Virus record (IMG/VR): IMGVR_UViG_3300020171_000985
Span: 1-24,915 of that record
Reading direction: 5' to 3' (one strand)
Source of the DNA: a virus
Length of the DNA stretch: 24,915 nt
How positions within the stretch are numbered: the first letter of the stretch is position 1; each line of letters opens with the position of its first letter. This document shows, one piece after another, positions 1 to 7,504 of this stretch. The notes under the pieces are model-generated. The model made no database searches, was not told the DNA's origin, and worked only from the letters and a program-made list of their open reading frames with translations. The position numbers were made by a program, and so were the translations under genes.

Positions 1-1
1 A

Positions 2-1159
2 TGCAATGTAGCAATAACGATTGAGCAATCAAAGTTAATCTGGGAAGATGCTGCACGGTTAATGACCACGCAACCCGAGTTATCCTGGATGCTGCAAAAA
101 GCGCCGATAAGAAAACCGTTTCCAGCATTAGTCTGGTCCAATGGCGCCACGTTTACCTGCAGGTCAACTGATCAACCAGCTAACCTCTGGGGTTCATGGT
201 ACGATTTTGTTAGTTATGACGAAGCAGCTTGTGAAAAAAAACCAGAAGAAACTATTCCTCTAATAAAAACCAGACTTATGGACCATGACGGAATGCTTGA
301 TTTTATAAGCACTCCTGGCTACGTCAAAAACTGGTTCTTCAAAATCAAGCAGCATGCCCGCCTTAATCCAAAAGAATATTTTTTACTCACCGGATCCAAT
401 AAAGAAAACCTGAATATCTCAGATGAAGCACGGAATCGGTTTACCGAAAAAATGACGAAAGACCAAATCAGAGTACACGTCGAAGGCGAAGACATCGATG
501 CTGGCGGATATGTGTTTAGAGCCGATGACGTCGAAGCAGCAAGGCAGCCTTCGCTTGATTTGATAGAATGCACTCCGAATGAAAGGTACGTTCATCGTCC
601 ATACATCCCGGGACACAGATATGCTGATGGTTGGGATATCGCTACCAAAAAAGATTACTTAGTCGGCATAACGCTCGACATTACAGAGAAACCTTATAAA
701 CTAGTTATGTTCGAAAGATATCATAGGATACCATGGGACTATGTTTACCAAAGGATCCGCGAACGCCATAAGATGTACCACTCATTTAAAAAAATAGATG
801 TTACCGGTGTAGGCGACCACGTACCCGAAGAATTGATGGATTTAAAAGATTTCGTAGTTGGAATAAACTTCGCAAAACCGAAAGTAAAAACGAATATAAT
901 CATAGCAGGACAAAAGGCGCTGGAAGATAGAATCGTAATTTTTCCACATATACCTCCGTTGATTGAACAATTAACATTTTATGAATGGGATGATAAAAAT
1001 TTAGAAACCGATTGTGTCATCGCGTTCTGTTTAGCATTATATGATACAGAAGGCGCTGAGTATGAGTTTACCGGGAATGCAGGCGATATTATAATTGGAG
1101 AGAAAACTAGGGCAAAAGAAATATCAGAAGAATTAACCAGGAGAAGAATCTATGCCTGA
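2..1159 (+). CDS. terL: Terminase large subunit, 5'-truncated by the window edge
   Basis: ATP-driven DNA packaging motor with nuclease that cuts the concatemer. The frame is open without a stop from base 2, so the ATG at 62 is internal and the Walker A part lies outside the window. Counting from that ATG, a Walker B-like DEA triad is at residues 53-55 and a coupling motif (STP) at 83-85. The RNase H-like nuclease acidic residues are plausible at D192 (GWDIA), D247 (KIDVTG) and D317 (ETDCVIAFCLAL). The nuclease domain therefore looks intact. The gene overlaps the portal start by 8 bases, the usual terminase-portal coupling. Family assignment rests on motif order and context; the exact terminase subfamily is not resolved. 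Confidence 0.93.
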   Translation, partial: CNVAITIEQSKLIWEDAARLMTTQPELSWMLQKAPIRKPFPALVWSNGATFTCRSTDQPANLWGSWYDFVSYDEAACEKKPEETIPLIKTRLMDHDGMLDFISTPGYVKNWFFKIKQHARLNPKEYFLLTGSNKENLNISDEARNRFTEKMTKDQIRVHVEGEDIDAGGYVFRADDVEAARQPSLDLIECTPNERYVHRPYIPGHRYADGWDIATKKDYLVGITLDITEKPYKLVMFERYHRIPWDYVYQRIRERHKMYHSFKKIDVTGVGDHVPEELMDLKDFVVGINFAKPKVKTNIIIAGQKALEDRIVIFPHIPPLIEQLTFYEWDDKNLETDCVIAFCLALYDTEGAEYEFTGNAGDIIIGEKTRAKEISEELTRRRIYA

Positions 1160-2807
1160 AGAAAAGAGAGAACCAACAAAACCGTCACCAGAGATAATAG
1201 GCGAAGCCGGCGGAACGTTTATGCCTTCTATTACCGGCGGGCTTACATGGAACCCGGATACTATTTCAGTAAAGACGTATCTCGAAATGGAAGATGACGC
1301 TCAGATAAAAGCTGTCTACACTTTGATAAAAGCTCCATTGCAAAAAGTAGTATGGTCAATAGGATGCGAAGATCCTGACATCGCGAGATTTGTCAGAATA
1401 GTTATAGAACCTTTATGGTTAAGTCTACTTAACAATTTGAGCATGGCGCTGCAATTCGGACACCAGGCATTTGAAAAGGTATGGGAAGAAAAAAATGGAC
1501 AATGGCAATACTCTGGTTTTCTGGATTTATACCCGGATTCAGTGAAATACAAAAAAGGGATTCGAGGCGAGTTTGACGGATTAGAGCAGTATACCACAAA
1601 AGGAACAGTAACTATCCCAAAAGAGAAATCGTTTGTCTTTACTAATGAGAAACGATGGGGAAATCCTTATGGACGGTCGAAGTTTCGGTCGGCGTATATG
1701 TATTGGTTCATCGATAAATTTACTTATGATTTTGAAAATCAGTATTTCGAAAGATACGCAAACCCGTTAATCTGGGGACAAGCGCCTGCAGGGAAATCAC
1801 AAACAGGAACAACGGAAACTAGTCAGCAAAGCAATATCAGTATTTTATTTAACTTATTAAAAGAAGCTAAAAATGCGGGATTAATAGTAACCCCGTCAGA
1901 CGTAGACGCATTGACGCATCAAAAGAAATGGATCGTTCAATTCCTCGAGGCGCAACGCCGCGGCGCAGATTACCGCTCAAGACATGAATATTTAGATTTA
2001 ATGAAAGCCAGGGCAATCTTCGCGCCAGAACTTGTATTCTCAGCGCCGTATGCAGGATCATCCTACGCACTAGCCAGAGAGCATGCTACAATATTCATGA
2101 GCGCAGAAGAAGCTATACTTCAAGAAGTAAAGAATCATGTTCAAAAATATATCATTCCTCAATTAATAAAATACAATTTTGGAGCAAATGCACCACCAGC
2201 TACATGGGATTATGAATCCATAGCGCCTGAAACAAAAACGTTATTACGGGATCTCGTTATGGCAATGGTTGCAGGGGATATCATTCGACCAGACCCGGAT
2301 TGGATATCTAAAACGATTGGTATTAAGTTAAGAGAAGAGGCATCGAAAACTACGGAACGCCAGGTAAAACAGAAAGTACAGGAAACTATACTCAAAGGTT
2401 TACAACAACAAACTGGCGGAGCCGCGCCAGAAGAAATTCTTCCTGAAGGACAGCCAGAAGACCAGGCACAACAGTTAATCCAAGCAGTGCAACAAGCACG
2501 GCAAGCACAGGAGCAACAAGCCGTAGAAGAACCAGGTGAAGAAATATTTAAACCTTCTCGATCCGCAGCAGCTTATAAACGCTGGGCCACAACACCTACA
2601 CCGCAACGATTTCGTTCTGATAAATCTTATCAGAAAGCCTACAGCAAAGGATTATTCGAAGATATCCAAAACCATTACCTTTTTAGAACTCAAAGAAAAT
2701 TAATGCTTGATGAACGTTCAGGAGAAGTTATTGAAATAAAAAAGAGTAAAACCAGAAGACTTAGAAACACAATACTATCATTGATAGAAAGGTTCTTGCC
2801 GGAATGA
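1152..2807 (+). CDS. Portal protein, Mu gp29/DUF935-like
   Basis: Predicted dodecameric portal at the capsid vertex, the channel for DNA packaging and the seat of the terminase. It is 551 residues long. The N-terminal part (about 25-110) has the DUF935 pattern of a Trp-Asn start, a YLEMEDD segment and a GHQAFEKVWE stretch. A GNPYGRS motif at about 170-176 is followed by an aromatic helix (YMYWFIDKF) and FERYANPLIWG, all typical of Mu gp29-type portals. Residues of about 415-465 are rich in Gln, Glu and Ala, probably a flexible region, and the last 80 residues are basic. It overlaps terL upstream and overlaps the next gene by ATGA. Portal identity is well supported by order and motifs; the exact subfamily is an inference. 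Confidence 0.9.
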   Translation: MPEEKREPTKPSPEIIGEAGGTFMPSITGGLTWNPDTISVKTYLEMEDDAQIKAVYTLIKAPLQKVVWSIGCEDPDIARFVRIVIEPLWLSLLNNLSMALQFGHQAFEKVWEEKNGQWQYSGFLDLYPDSVKYKKGIRGEFDGLEQYTTKGTVTIPKEKSFVFTNEKRWGNPYGRSKFRSAYMYWFIDKFTYDFENQYFERYANPLIWGQAPAGKSQTGTTETSQQSNISILFNLLKEAKNAGLIVTPSDVDALTHQKKWIVQFLEAQRRGADYRSRHEYLDLMKARAIFAPELVFSAPYAGSSYALAREHATIFMSAEEAILQEVKNHVQKYIIPQLIKYNFGANAPPATWDYESIAPETKTLLRDLVMAMVAGDIIRPDPDWISKTIGIKLREEASKTTERQVKQKVQETILKGLQQQTGGAAPEEILPEGQPEDQAQQLIQAVQQARQAQEQQAVEEPGEEIFKPSRSAAAYKRWATTPTPQRFRSDKSYQKAYSKGLFEDIQNHYLFRTQRKLMLDERSGEVIEIKKSKTRRLRNTILSLIERFLPE

Positions 2808-4879
2808 GAATAGAATTTATTGAAGACAAAAAATCATATGATCCGTCAAAAGTAACTAATAAGGTATTAGTAGACGATCATCGGTTACTTCATATTGGCT
2901 GGCAACGTTTAGTTCATGGCGCACGTTGGGGCGATTGGAATAAAGAAGAAGTATGGAACCTGCATAACCGAGTCGTCTCAGAAATGAAGAAACGCAGCTT
3001 GAAACATAATATCGTCGATAAGAAACTAGATGCTATAAAATTACAGGAATTAGAAGTTGCGCAGCGTACCAAAGAAATATTAGCTGAACTAAAAACGTTT
3101 GTCGTCTCAGAAGGTTTTATATCTCTAGTAGGATCTTCAGCGGAAGGAAATCCAGAAGCTGCGGATATTGATTTCGTGATTAAACTAAAAAACAGGAATG
3201 AAGATCTCGAGAATAAATTGACAGAACAATCTCCTCTGCATAATATTCTACCCGACGTTCATTTCGTTTATGACCTGGATGGTTCACACGGAAAGAATAT
3301 CGCTATATACGATCTGGTAGCGGTGAAACGAGGCGACTTAGCTGTAAATAACCCTCAGTATTCGTTTCCTTTATTCGGCGCAGCGCCACAGCAAGCGAGA
3401 CTCGAAAGCGAACATGGATTGGAGATGTGTTATCTGCATAGAGACAAGAAACGTTGCGAACTCGTTGACGTAGACGGGAATCGTCTGATAAATTTTCCTC
3501 ATTTAGAATCTGAAGGTGCCGGTATGTCTAGACCAGATACTTATATCCTTTGCGGAAATTTAACTACTGACGGAAAGTTTGAGACGAAAGATATTTTTAG
3601 ATGGAACTCGACTGAACTTATATCATGCCCGGAGAAAGACAGGCAGTTCTTTCTTGATAAATTTGAATGGACTTCTAATATATTACGACAGACGCTCAAA
3701 GATGAAGGCTTAGAATTCGAAGAACACATAACATTAATGAAACCGTTCCTTCCGTTAAAAACAAAAGCTGGATATGGTACTTATGAATTTAACACAATCG
3801 ATGATTTAGTACGCTTTTGGGCTAATGGCGAATATATGAAATTGGGAATTGCGGTTCAGGAAAAATCAGATGGTATGAGATTTTTGATTCACCGACGGGG
3901 TAATGAAGTCAAAATGTTCACCGAAGACAAGAAACGCGACCGCGCGGATATGCTGCCAGACATCCGTGACGAAATAAGAAGACTTACGCCTAATGAATTA
4001 ATATTAGATACAGAAGTAGTTATGTATACTCCAGACGGAAAATTAATGCCACGCCACGAAAGCATGGCAATCATCGCCAGCAAGACACCGATAAGAGAAA
4101 AAGTAGTAGCGAAGATACACGACTGCTTATGGTTTAATGGACCAAAGAATGAAGCGCCGTATTCTGAAAGAGTGGAATTAATTAAAAAAGCCGTACCAGT
4201 AAACACTAAACATTTATACGTGATGCCAACATATATTGCGCATACCGAATCAGAATTACGAGCAGCAATCCGCAAGGCTGCTAAGACGCCTGGCAGCGAA
4301 GGAGCGATGCTGAAAGTTTTAAATTCCACTTATCCATTGAATGGCAAAACCCAATACTGGGCTAAATTAAAATTCGTAAAAGAAATAACTTTAAAAGTAA
4401 TTGGTATACGTCGTAAACGCGCAGCCGGCGGAGAAGAATCAAAAGGAACATTCTTATACAGAGGAGCATTCTTAAATAAAGAAGAAAAACTTGAAGCAAT
4501 GTATTCTCAGCATATAATAGGACCTATCGATATGAAAGAAGAAAATGAATGGCAAATGGGACAAGGGTTTAAAAATGCAGTCCCTGGAGAATATGGATAC
4601 GCAGAAACGTATGCTTCGAACGTTGCTGCGAAATTAGGAGATTTAATTACTATCTCTCCTATTCATATTTTAAAGTTTAAAGACAAGGATGGAAAAGAAC
4701 GTTACGCTACGATGTTTCCTCGTATGCGTAACTTAGAGACTGCTAAGACAAAACCGGATACCGTTGAACAATTGGAGAAGTTAGCCGCGCTCGGCGAAGG
4801 CTCAGAGAAAATGACGTTAGAAGAAATGTTAGATAAAATTAAACCAGAAGATTTTCCACTAACAATAAAGGAGGTCTAG
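2804..4879 (+). CDS. Nucleotidyltransferase-ATP-dependent DNA ligase fusion
   Basis: A 691-residue multi-domain enzyme. Residues of about 25-100 are helical. A Pol-beta-superfamily nucleotidyltransferase signature follows: GSS at 110-112 and DID at 121-123, with a possible third acidic residue near D157-D170. The C-terminal half has all the expected ATP-dependent ligase motifs. Motif I is EKSDGMR with the adenylated lysine at K354. Motif III is LDTEVV around E404, IIIa ends near D440, IV is EGAMLK at 499-504, and V is WAKLKF at 519-524. An OB-like domain ends in an FPRMRN motif near 638-643. Residues of about 201-290 resemble a second, degenerate ligase domain. ATGA overlap with the portal means co-translation. 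In Mu-like phages this slot normally holds a minor head protein, so the enzyme may be packaged in the virion; that is inference. Confidence 0.87.
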   Translation: MRIEFIEDKKSYDPSKVTNKVLVDDHRLLHIGWQRLVHGARWGDWNKEEVWNLHNRVVSEMKKRSLKHNIVDKKLDAIKLQELEVAQRTKEILAELKTFVVSEGFISLVGSSAEGNPEAADIDFVIKLKNRNEDLENKLTEQSPLHNILPDVHFVYDLDGSHGKNIAIYDLVAVKRGDLAVNNPQYSFPLFGAAPQQARLESEHGLEMCYLHRDKKRCELVDVDGNRLINFPHLESEGAGMSRPDTYILCGNLTTDGKFETKDIFRWNSTELISCPEKDRQFFLDKFEWTSNILRQTLKDEGLEFEEHITLMKPFLPLKTKAGYGTYEFNTIDDLVRFWANGEYMKLGIAVQEKSDGMRFLIHRRGNEVKMFTEDKKRDRADMLPDIRDEIRRLTPNELILDTEVVMYTPDGKLMPRHESMAIIASKTPIREKVVAKIHDCLWFNGPKNEAPYSERVELIKKAVPVNTKHLYVMPTYIAHTESELRAAIRKAAKTPGSEGAMLKVLNSTYPLNGKTQYWAKLKFVKEITLKVIGIRRKRAAGGEESKGTFLYRGAFLNKEEKLEAMYSQHIIGPIDMKEENEWQMGQGFKNAVPGEYGYAETYASNVAAKLGDLITISPIHILKFKDKDGKERYATMFPRMRNLETAKTKPDTVEQLEKLAALGEGSEKMTLEEMLDKIKPEDFPLTIKEV
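4868..4875 (+). promoter_or_regulatory. Strong ribosome binding site before the 4881 gene
   Basis: AAGGAGGT, a near-perfect Shine-Dalgarno sequence, lies inside the end of the ligase gene, five bases before the ATG at 4881. It implies high translation of the small downstream protein, as expected for a structural component. Confidence 0.7.
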
Positions 4880-4880
4880 G

Positions 4881-5204
4881 ATGCGAGGGAGTATTGATTA
4901 CCAGTTGACGAAAGTGCTTAGTTTTTTCTCTGACATCGAATTCAGACGAAAGAGATTAAGCGTAGCAGGAGGAACTAAATTGGATTCAGGCACCAGGTTT
5001 GGGTTTGGAACTCAGTTCAAATACTTTTCTGCATTTAATCTTGGAACCGAAGACGTCTATTTCAGGATGAACGCGGCAGGAACCGTTAATTCTTCTTGCG
5101 CGAAAATAATCGGAGGCGCATCGCTGCAAGAATCAGTGATGGGTTCAGTATTACATTTCTACGCACGAGGGACACCAGAGATCCAAGTTCACGTAAAACG
5201 TTAA
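4881..5204 (+). CDS. Small beta-rich protein, possible decoration or fibre component
   Basis: A 107-residue protein I cannot assign to a family. It starts one base after the ligase stop codon with a very strong ribosome binding site. The N-terminal 30 residues are charged (FRRKRL), and the remainder alternates short polar and hydrophobic stretches rich in Gly, Thr and Val, consistent with a beta-sandwich. Its C-terminal half (AAGTVNSS, then a block ending IQVHVKR) resembles in composition the 95-residue protein after the major capsid gene. Both could be small virion surface proteins. There is no signal peptide or membrane segment. Confidence 0.75.
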   Translation: MRGSIDYQLTKVLSFFSDIEFRRKRLSVAGGTKLDSGTRFGFGTQFKYFSAFNLGTEDVYFRMNAAGTVNSSCAKIIGGASLQESVMGSVLHFYARGTPEIQVHVKR

Positions 5205-5225
5205 AGAAGAAAGGAGTATAAAAAA

Positions 5226-6047
5226 ATGTATAGAAAGAACTACTTTTTAACAGGATTATTAATATTAGCCATAATTGTTTTCTCAAACCAAGAAGGCATA
5301 GCAGAAGGGTGGTCGCAGACAAAAGTATACTGGAGAAACTTAATAGGTCCAGTAATAATTAAACCCGCCACCGACTCTACTACCGCAGTGCAAATCCAGA
5401 ATTCTACAGGCACGGCAGTGGTGAATGTGGATACGACAAATAAGTATTTTGGAATTGGGACAACTGTTCCCGTAGCTAAACTACATCTACATGAAAATGC
5501 TGGTAGTGATATTTTTGCACAAATTACTAATACAGATACAGGACAGCTCTGGAATGATGGATTTCTAATATGGTTGAATGCAAACGAAGATTTAAAACTT
5601 TGGCATTATGAAGCTAAGGATATTATTTTTGGAATAACTAATACACAAAGAGTAATAATTAAGAGTGGAGGAGCAATAGGTATTGGTAGTAATACTAGTC
5701 CTGCATCAGTTTTTGTAGTTACTCCTCCAGCCGCATCAACCATTGTAGCAAACGATACAATTACAGCAAATGCTTGTGGAACGATAATGTTACTTACCGC
5801 AGACTTACCTGTTACCACTAACACTACGAATACCTTCACTACTCCAGCAGCAGCGAATGCTGGATGTTGTATGGATGTAGTGAATATAGGAACGAACGCT
5901 ACGAATACCATTACTCTTGACGCTAATACCAATTTTACCTCAGCGGGCGCTGCAGATGTGGTTCTTGGGATAGGAGATTCCTGTAGAGTCTGTTCCAATG
6001 GAGCAAGTGGAAAGTGGTTCCAAATTGGAGATACAGGAAATAATTAA
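5226..6047 (+). CDS. Tail-fibre-like protein with Sec signal peptide
   Basis: A 273-residue protein with a clear N-terminal signal: a basic start (MYRKN), a hydrophobic core at about 8-20, and a likely cleavage after GIA near residue 27. The mature part resembles phage fibre or adhesin shafts: VQIQNSTGTAVVNVDTT, then GIGTTVPVAKLHL, a motif common in phage fibre and secreted fibre proteins. The C-terminal 100 residues are Thr/Ala/Asn-rich with a GCCMDVVNIG motif and four Cys in total in that domain. A strong AAGGAG site lies 10 bases upstream of the ATG. A Sec signal is unusual for a tail protein made and assembled in the cytoplasm, so an exported accessory protein is an alternative. Confidence 0.8.
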   Translation: MYRKNYFLTGLLILAIIVFSNQEGIAEGWSQTKVYWRNLIGPVIIKPATDSTTAVQIQNSTGTAVVNVDTTNKYFGIGTTVPVAKLHLHENAGSDIFAQITNTDTGQLWNDGFLIWLNANEDLKLWHYEAKDIIFGITNTQRVIIKSGGAIGIGSNTSPASVFVVTPPAASTIVANDTITANACGTIMLLTADLPVTTNTTNTFTTPAAANAGCCMDVVNIGTNATNTITLDANTNFTSAGAADVVLGIGDSCRVCSNGASGKWFQIGDTGNN

Positions 6048-6054
6048 AGAGAAA

Positions 6055-6984
6055 ATGAGAAAAAAAAGTATAATCTTTTTTTTATTAATAGCAATCCTGT
6101 TACCTATAATTGCCTTTGGACAGGCAATACCGCTTTATGATAAATTGCAGAAGTTGCGTGACGTTACAATATCAAGCCCACAAGACAATGAAGTCTTAAC
6201 TTACGAAACGACATCGAGTAAATGGAAAAATGAAAACCTTACTGCATATGCATTACTTGCATCTCCGACTTTTACAGGAACTGTAACTATTCCTACGCCA
6301 TTTACTCTGGGAGCAGTATCAGTTTTACCAACAGGGACGGAATTAAATTTCGTAGATGGTGTTACTTCAGCGATACAGACACAATTAGATGCAAAACAAG
6401 CGACATTAACTAATTCAGCAGGACTTGCCGCTGCTTTAGCTGACGAAACAGGCACAGGATTAACGGTATTTTCTACTTCCCCAACTTTCACCACACAGAT
6501 AACCACTCCAATTATTGCTCTGACAGGTGGGCAAATTGCTTTTCCTGCCACTGCCGCCCCTTCTGCCGACGCCAATACCCTTGATGATTATGAGGAAGGG
6601 GATTGGACACCTGGGTTGAGTTTCGGTGGAGGAACAACGGGGATAACTTATCAAACTACATATACAAAAGGTCGTTACACAAAAATAGGAAATATAGTAA
6701 TTGTAAGTGCATTCTTACAACTCACATCAAAAGGCTCATCTACGGGGGATACACTACTTACAGGACTTCCATTCACAGTATTAAATGCTTTTGGTGGATA
6801 CGCCACGGTATCACTATGGTTTGATGGAATAACATTTGCGAACCAGTTTCAAGGACGGACTGCCCTAAATACAACAACGGCATACCTTGAGGAAACTACG
6901 GAAGCGGGAACAGCAACAGCACTAACAAATGCTAATTTTGCGGATACGAGCATTCTTGTAGTTAACTGTGCATATAGAATATAA
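6055..6984 (+). CDS. Tail-fibre-like protein with signal peptide and receptor-binding-type C-terminus
   Basis: The ATG at 6055 is preferred over an upstream in-frame ATG at 5998 because it places a signal peptide (MRKKS, then hydrophobic core FFLLIAILLPIIAFG) at the very start and removes a 50-base overlap. The protein is 309 residues. The shaft has tail-fibre segments: ALLASPTFTGTV, TELNFVDGVTSAIQTQLDAK and a second SPTFTT. The C-terminal domain begins DDYEEGDWTP and continues with GRYTKIGN, LTSKGSSTG and LLTGLPFT, a pattern I know from the tips of many phage tail fibres. It likely binds a cell-surface ligand. It follows the similar 5226 gene by 7 bases, and the two may act together. Confidence 0.83.
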   Translation: MRKKSIIFFLLIAILLPIIAFGQAIPLYDKLQKLRDVTISSPQDNEVLTYETTSSKWKNENLTAYALLASPTFTGTVTIPTPFTLGAVSVLPTGTELNFVDGVTSAIQTQLDAKQATLTNSAGLAAALADETGTGLTVFSTSPTFTTQITTPIIALTGGQIAFPATAAPSADANTLDDYEEGDWTPGLSFGGGTTGITYQTTYTKGRYTKIGNIVIVSAFLQLTSKGSSTGDTLLTGLPFTVLNAFGGYATVSLWFDGITFANQFQGRTALNTTTAYLEETTEAGTATALTNANFADTSILVVNCAYRI

Positions 6985-6993
6985 GGAGGATTT

Positions 6994-7080
6994 ATGTATT
7001 CAGAACAATCAGTAATAGACAAAATTGAAGTATTAGAGGACGGACAAATCCAAGTGCGTAGGGTAGATAGGGAGGAATAA
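6994..7080 (+). CDS. 28-residue mini-ORF repeating the motif of the next gene
   Basis: A short ORF, preceded by AAGGAGGA with a good spacing to its ATG. Its core VIDKIEVLEDGQIQVR matches VIDKIEILEDGQIQIR in the next gene at residues 50-65. It ends with TAA directly before the ATG at 7081 and supplies that gene's ribosome binding site (GGGAGG). Both ORFs share one frame, so stop readthrough would join them. It may be a real small peptide, a translational leader or the remnant of a truncated duplicate. Confidence 0.5.
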   Translation: MYSEQSVIDKIEVLEDGQIQVRRVDREE

Positions 7081-7491
7081 ATGGAAAAATTATTTAGATT
7101 AACAGTAATATCATTATCCTTAATTGCTTTTCTTATTGCGAGTTTGACAATAGGGTTAATTGGAGGTAGAGTGCGTTCTTGGATATTAAATGGTTATTGT
7201 GCCGAACCAGTATATACCGAAAAAGTGGTCATTGATAAAATAGAGATTTTGGAAGATGGGCAAATACAAATAAGAATGGCGACTAAAGTATTTAAGGATG
7301 GGGTAGAAGTCGCTAAAACTTATTGGAGAACCGTTCTTGCACCTGACCAAGATTTAAGTAAAATTGTAATCGCGCCTAATATAACCAAAGAAGATGCAGA
7401 TAAAGTAAAGGCAGTGGCTAATGTGGTGTGGACGGATACTGTAAAAAAGGCATACTTGGAAGCAAAGAAGAATAATGAAATAATTAAATGA
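7081..7491 (+). CDS. Membrane-anchored small phage protein
   Basis: A 136-residue protein with one hydrophobic segment at about 8-28 (signal anchor or uncleaved signal), then a basic turn (GGRVRSW) and a soluble domain. The domain contains VIDKIEILEDGQIQIR followed by ATKVFKDGVEVAKTYWR and LAPDQDLS. I recognise this pattern from small proteins next to tail-fibre genes in other phages, where it normally lacks the membrane segment; their function is unknown to me. It lies in a run of three genes with N-terminal hydrophobic segments (5226, 6055, 7081), which suggests a shared location at or outside the membrane. Confidence 0.75.
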   Translation: MEKLFRLTVISLSLIAFLIASLTIGLIGGRVRSWILNGYCAEPVYTEKVVIDKIEILEDGQIQIRMATKVFKDGVEVAKTYWRTVLAPDQDLSKIVIAPNITKEDADKVKAVANVVWTDTVKKAYLEAKKNNEIIK

Positions 7492-7504
7492 GAGATATAA
7501 AAAA

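Noticed and set aside
3889-4329. A 146-residue open frame on the minus strand
   Set aside because: It is a shadow of the ligase gene, whose motifs I to III read clearly on the + strand; no ribosome binding site or family match was seen.
5606-5998. A 130-residue minus-strand frame with hydrophobic stretches
   Set aside because: It is antisense to the Thr/Ala-rich fibre domain, whose low-complexity codons give hydrophobic reverse translations.
5998-6054. Longer start for the second fibre gene at 5998
   Set aside because: It would hide the signal peptide behind 19 residues and overlap the previous gene by 50 bases; the ATG at 6055 fits better.
6069-6074. TATAAT box
   Set aside because: It falls inside the signal peptide coding region with no -35 box at a proper distance; poly-A/T codons explain it.
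6603-6824. A 73-residue + strand frame inside the second fibre gene
   Set aside because: It is out of frame within a conserved receptor-binding-type domain and has no start signal of its own.
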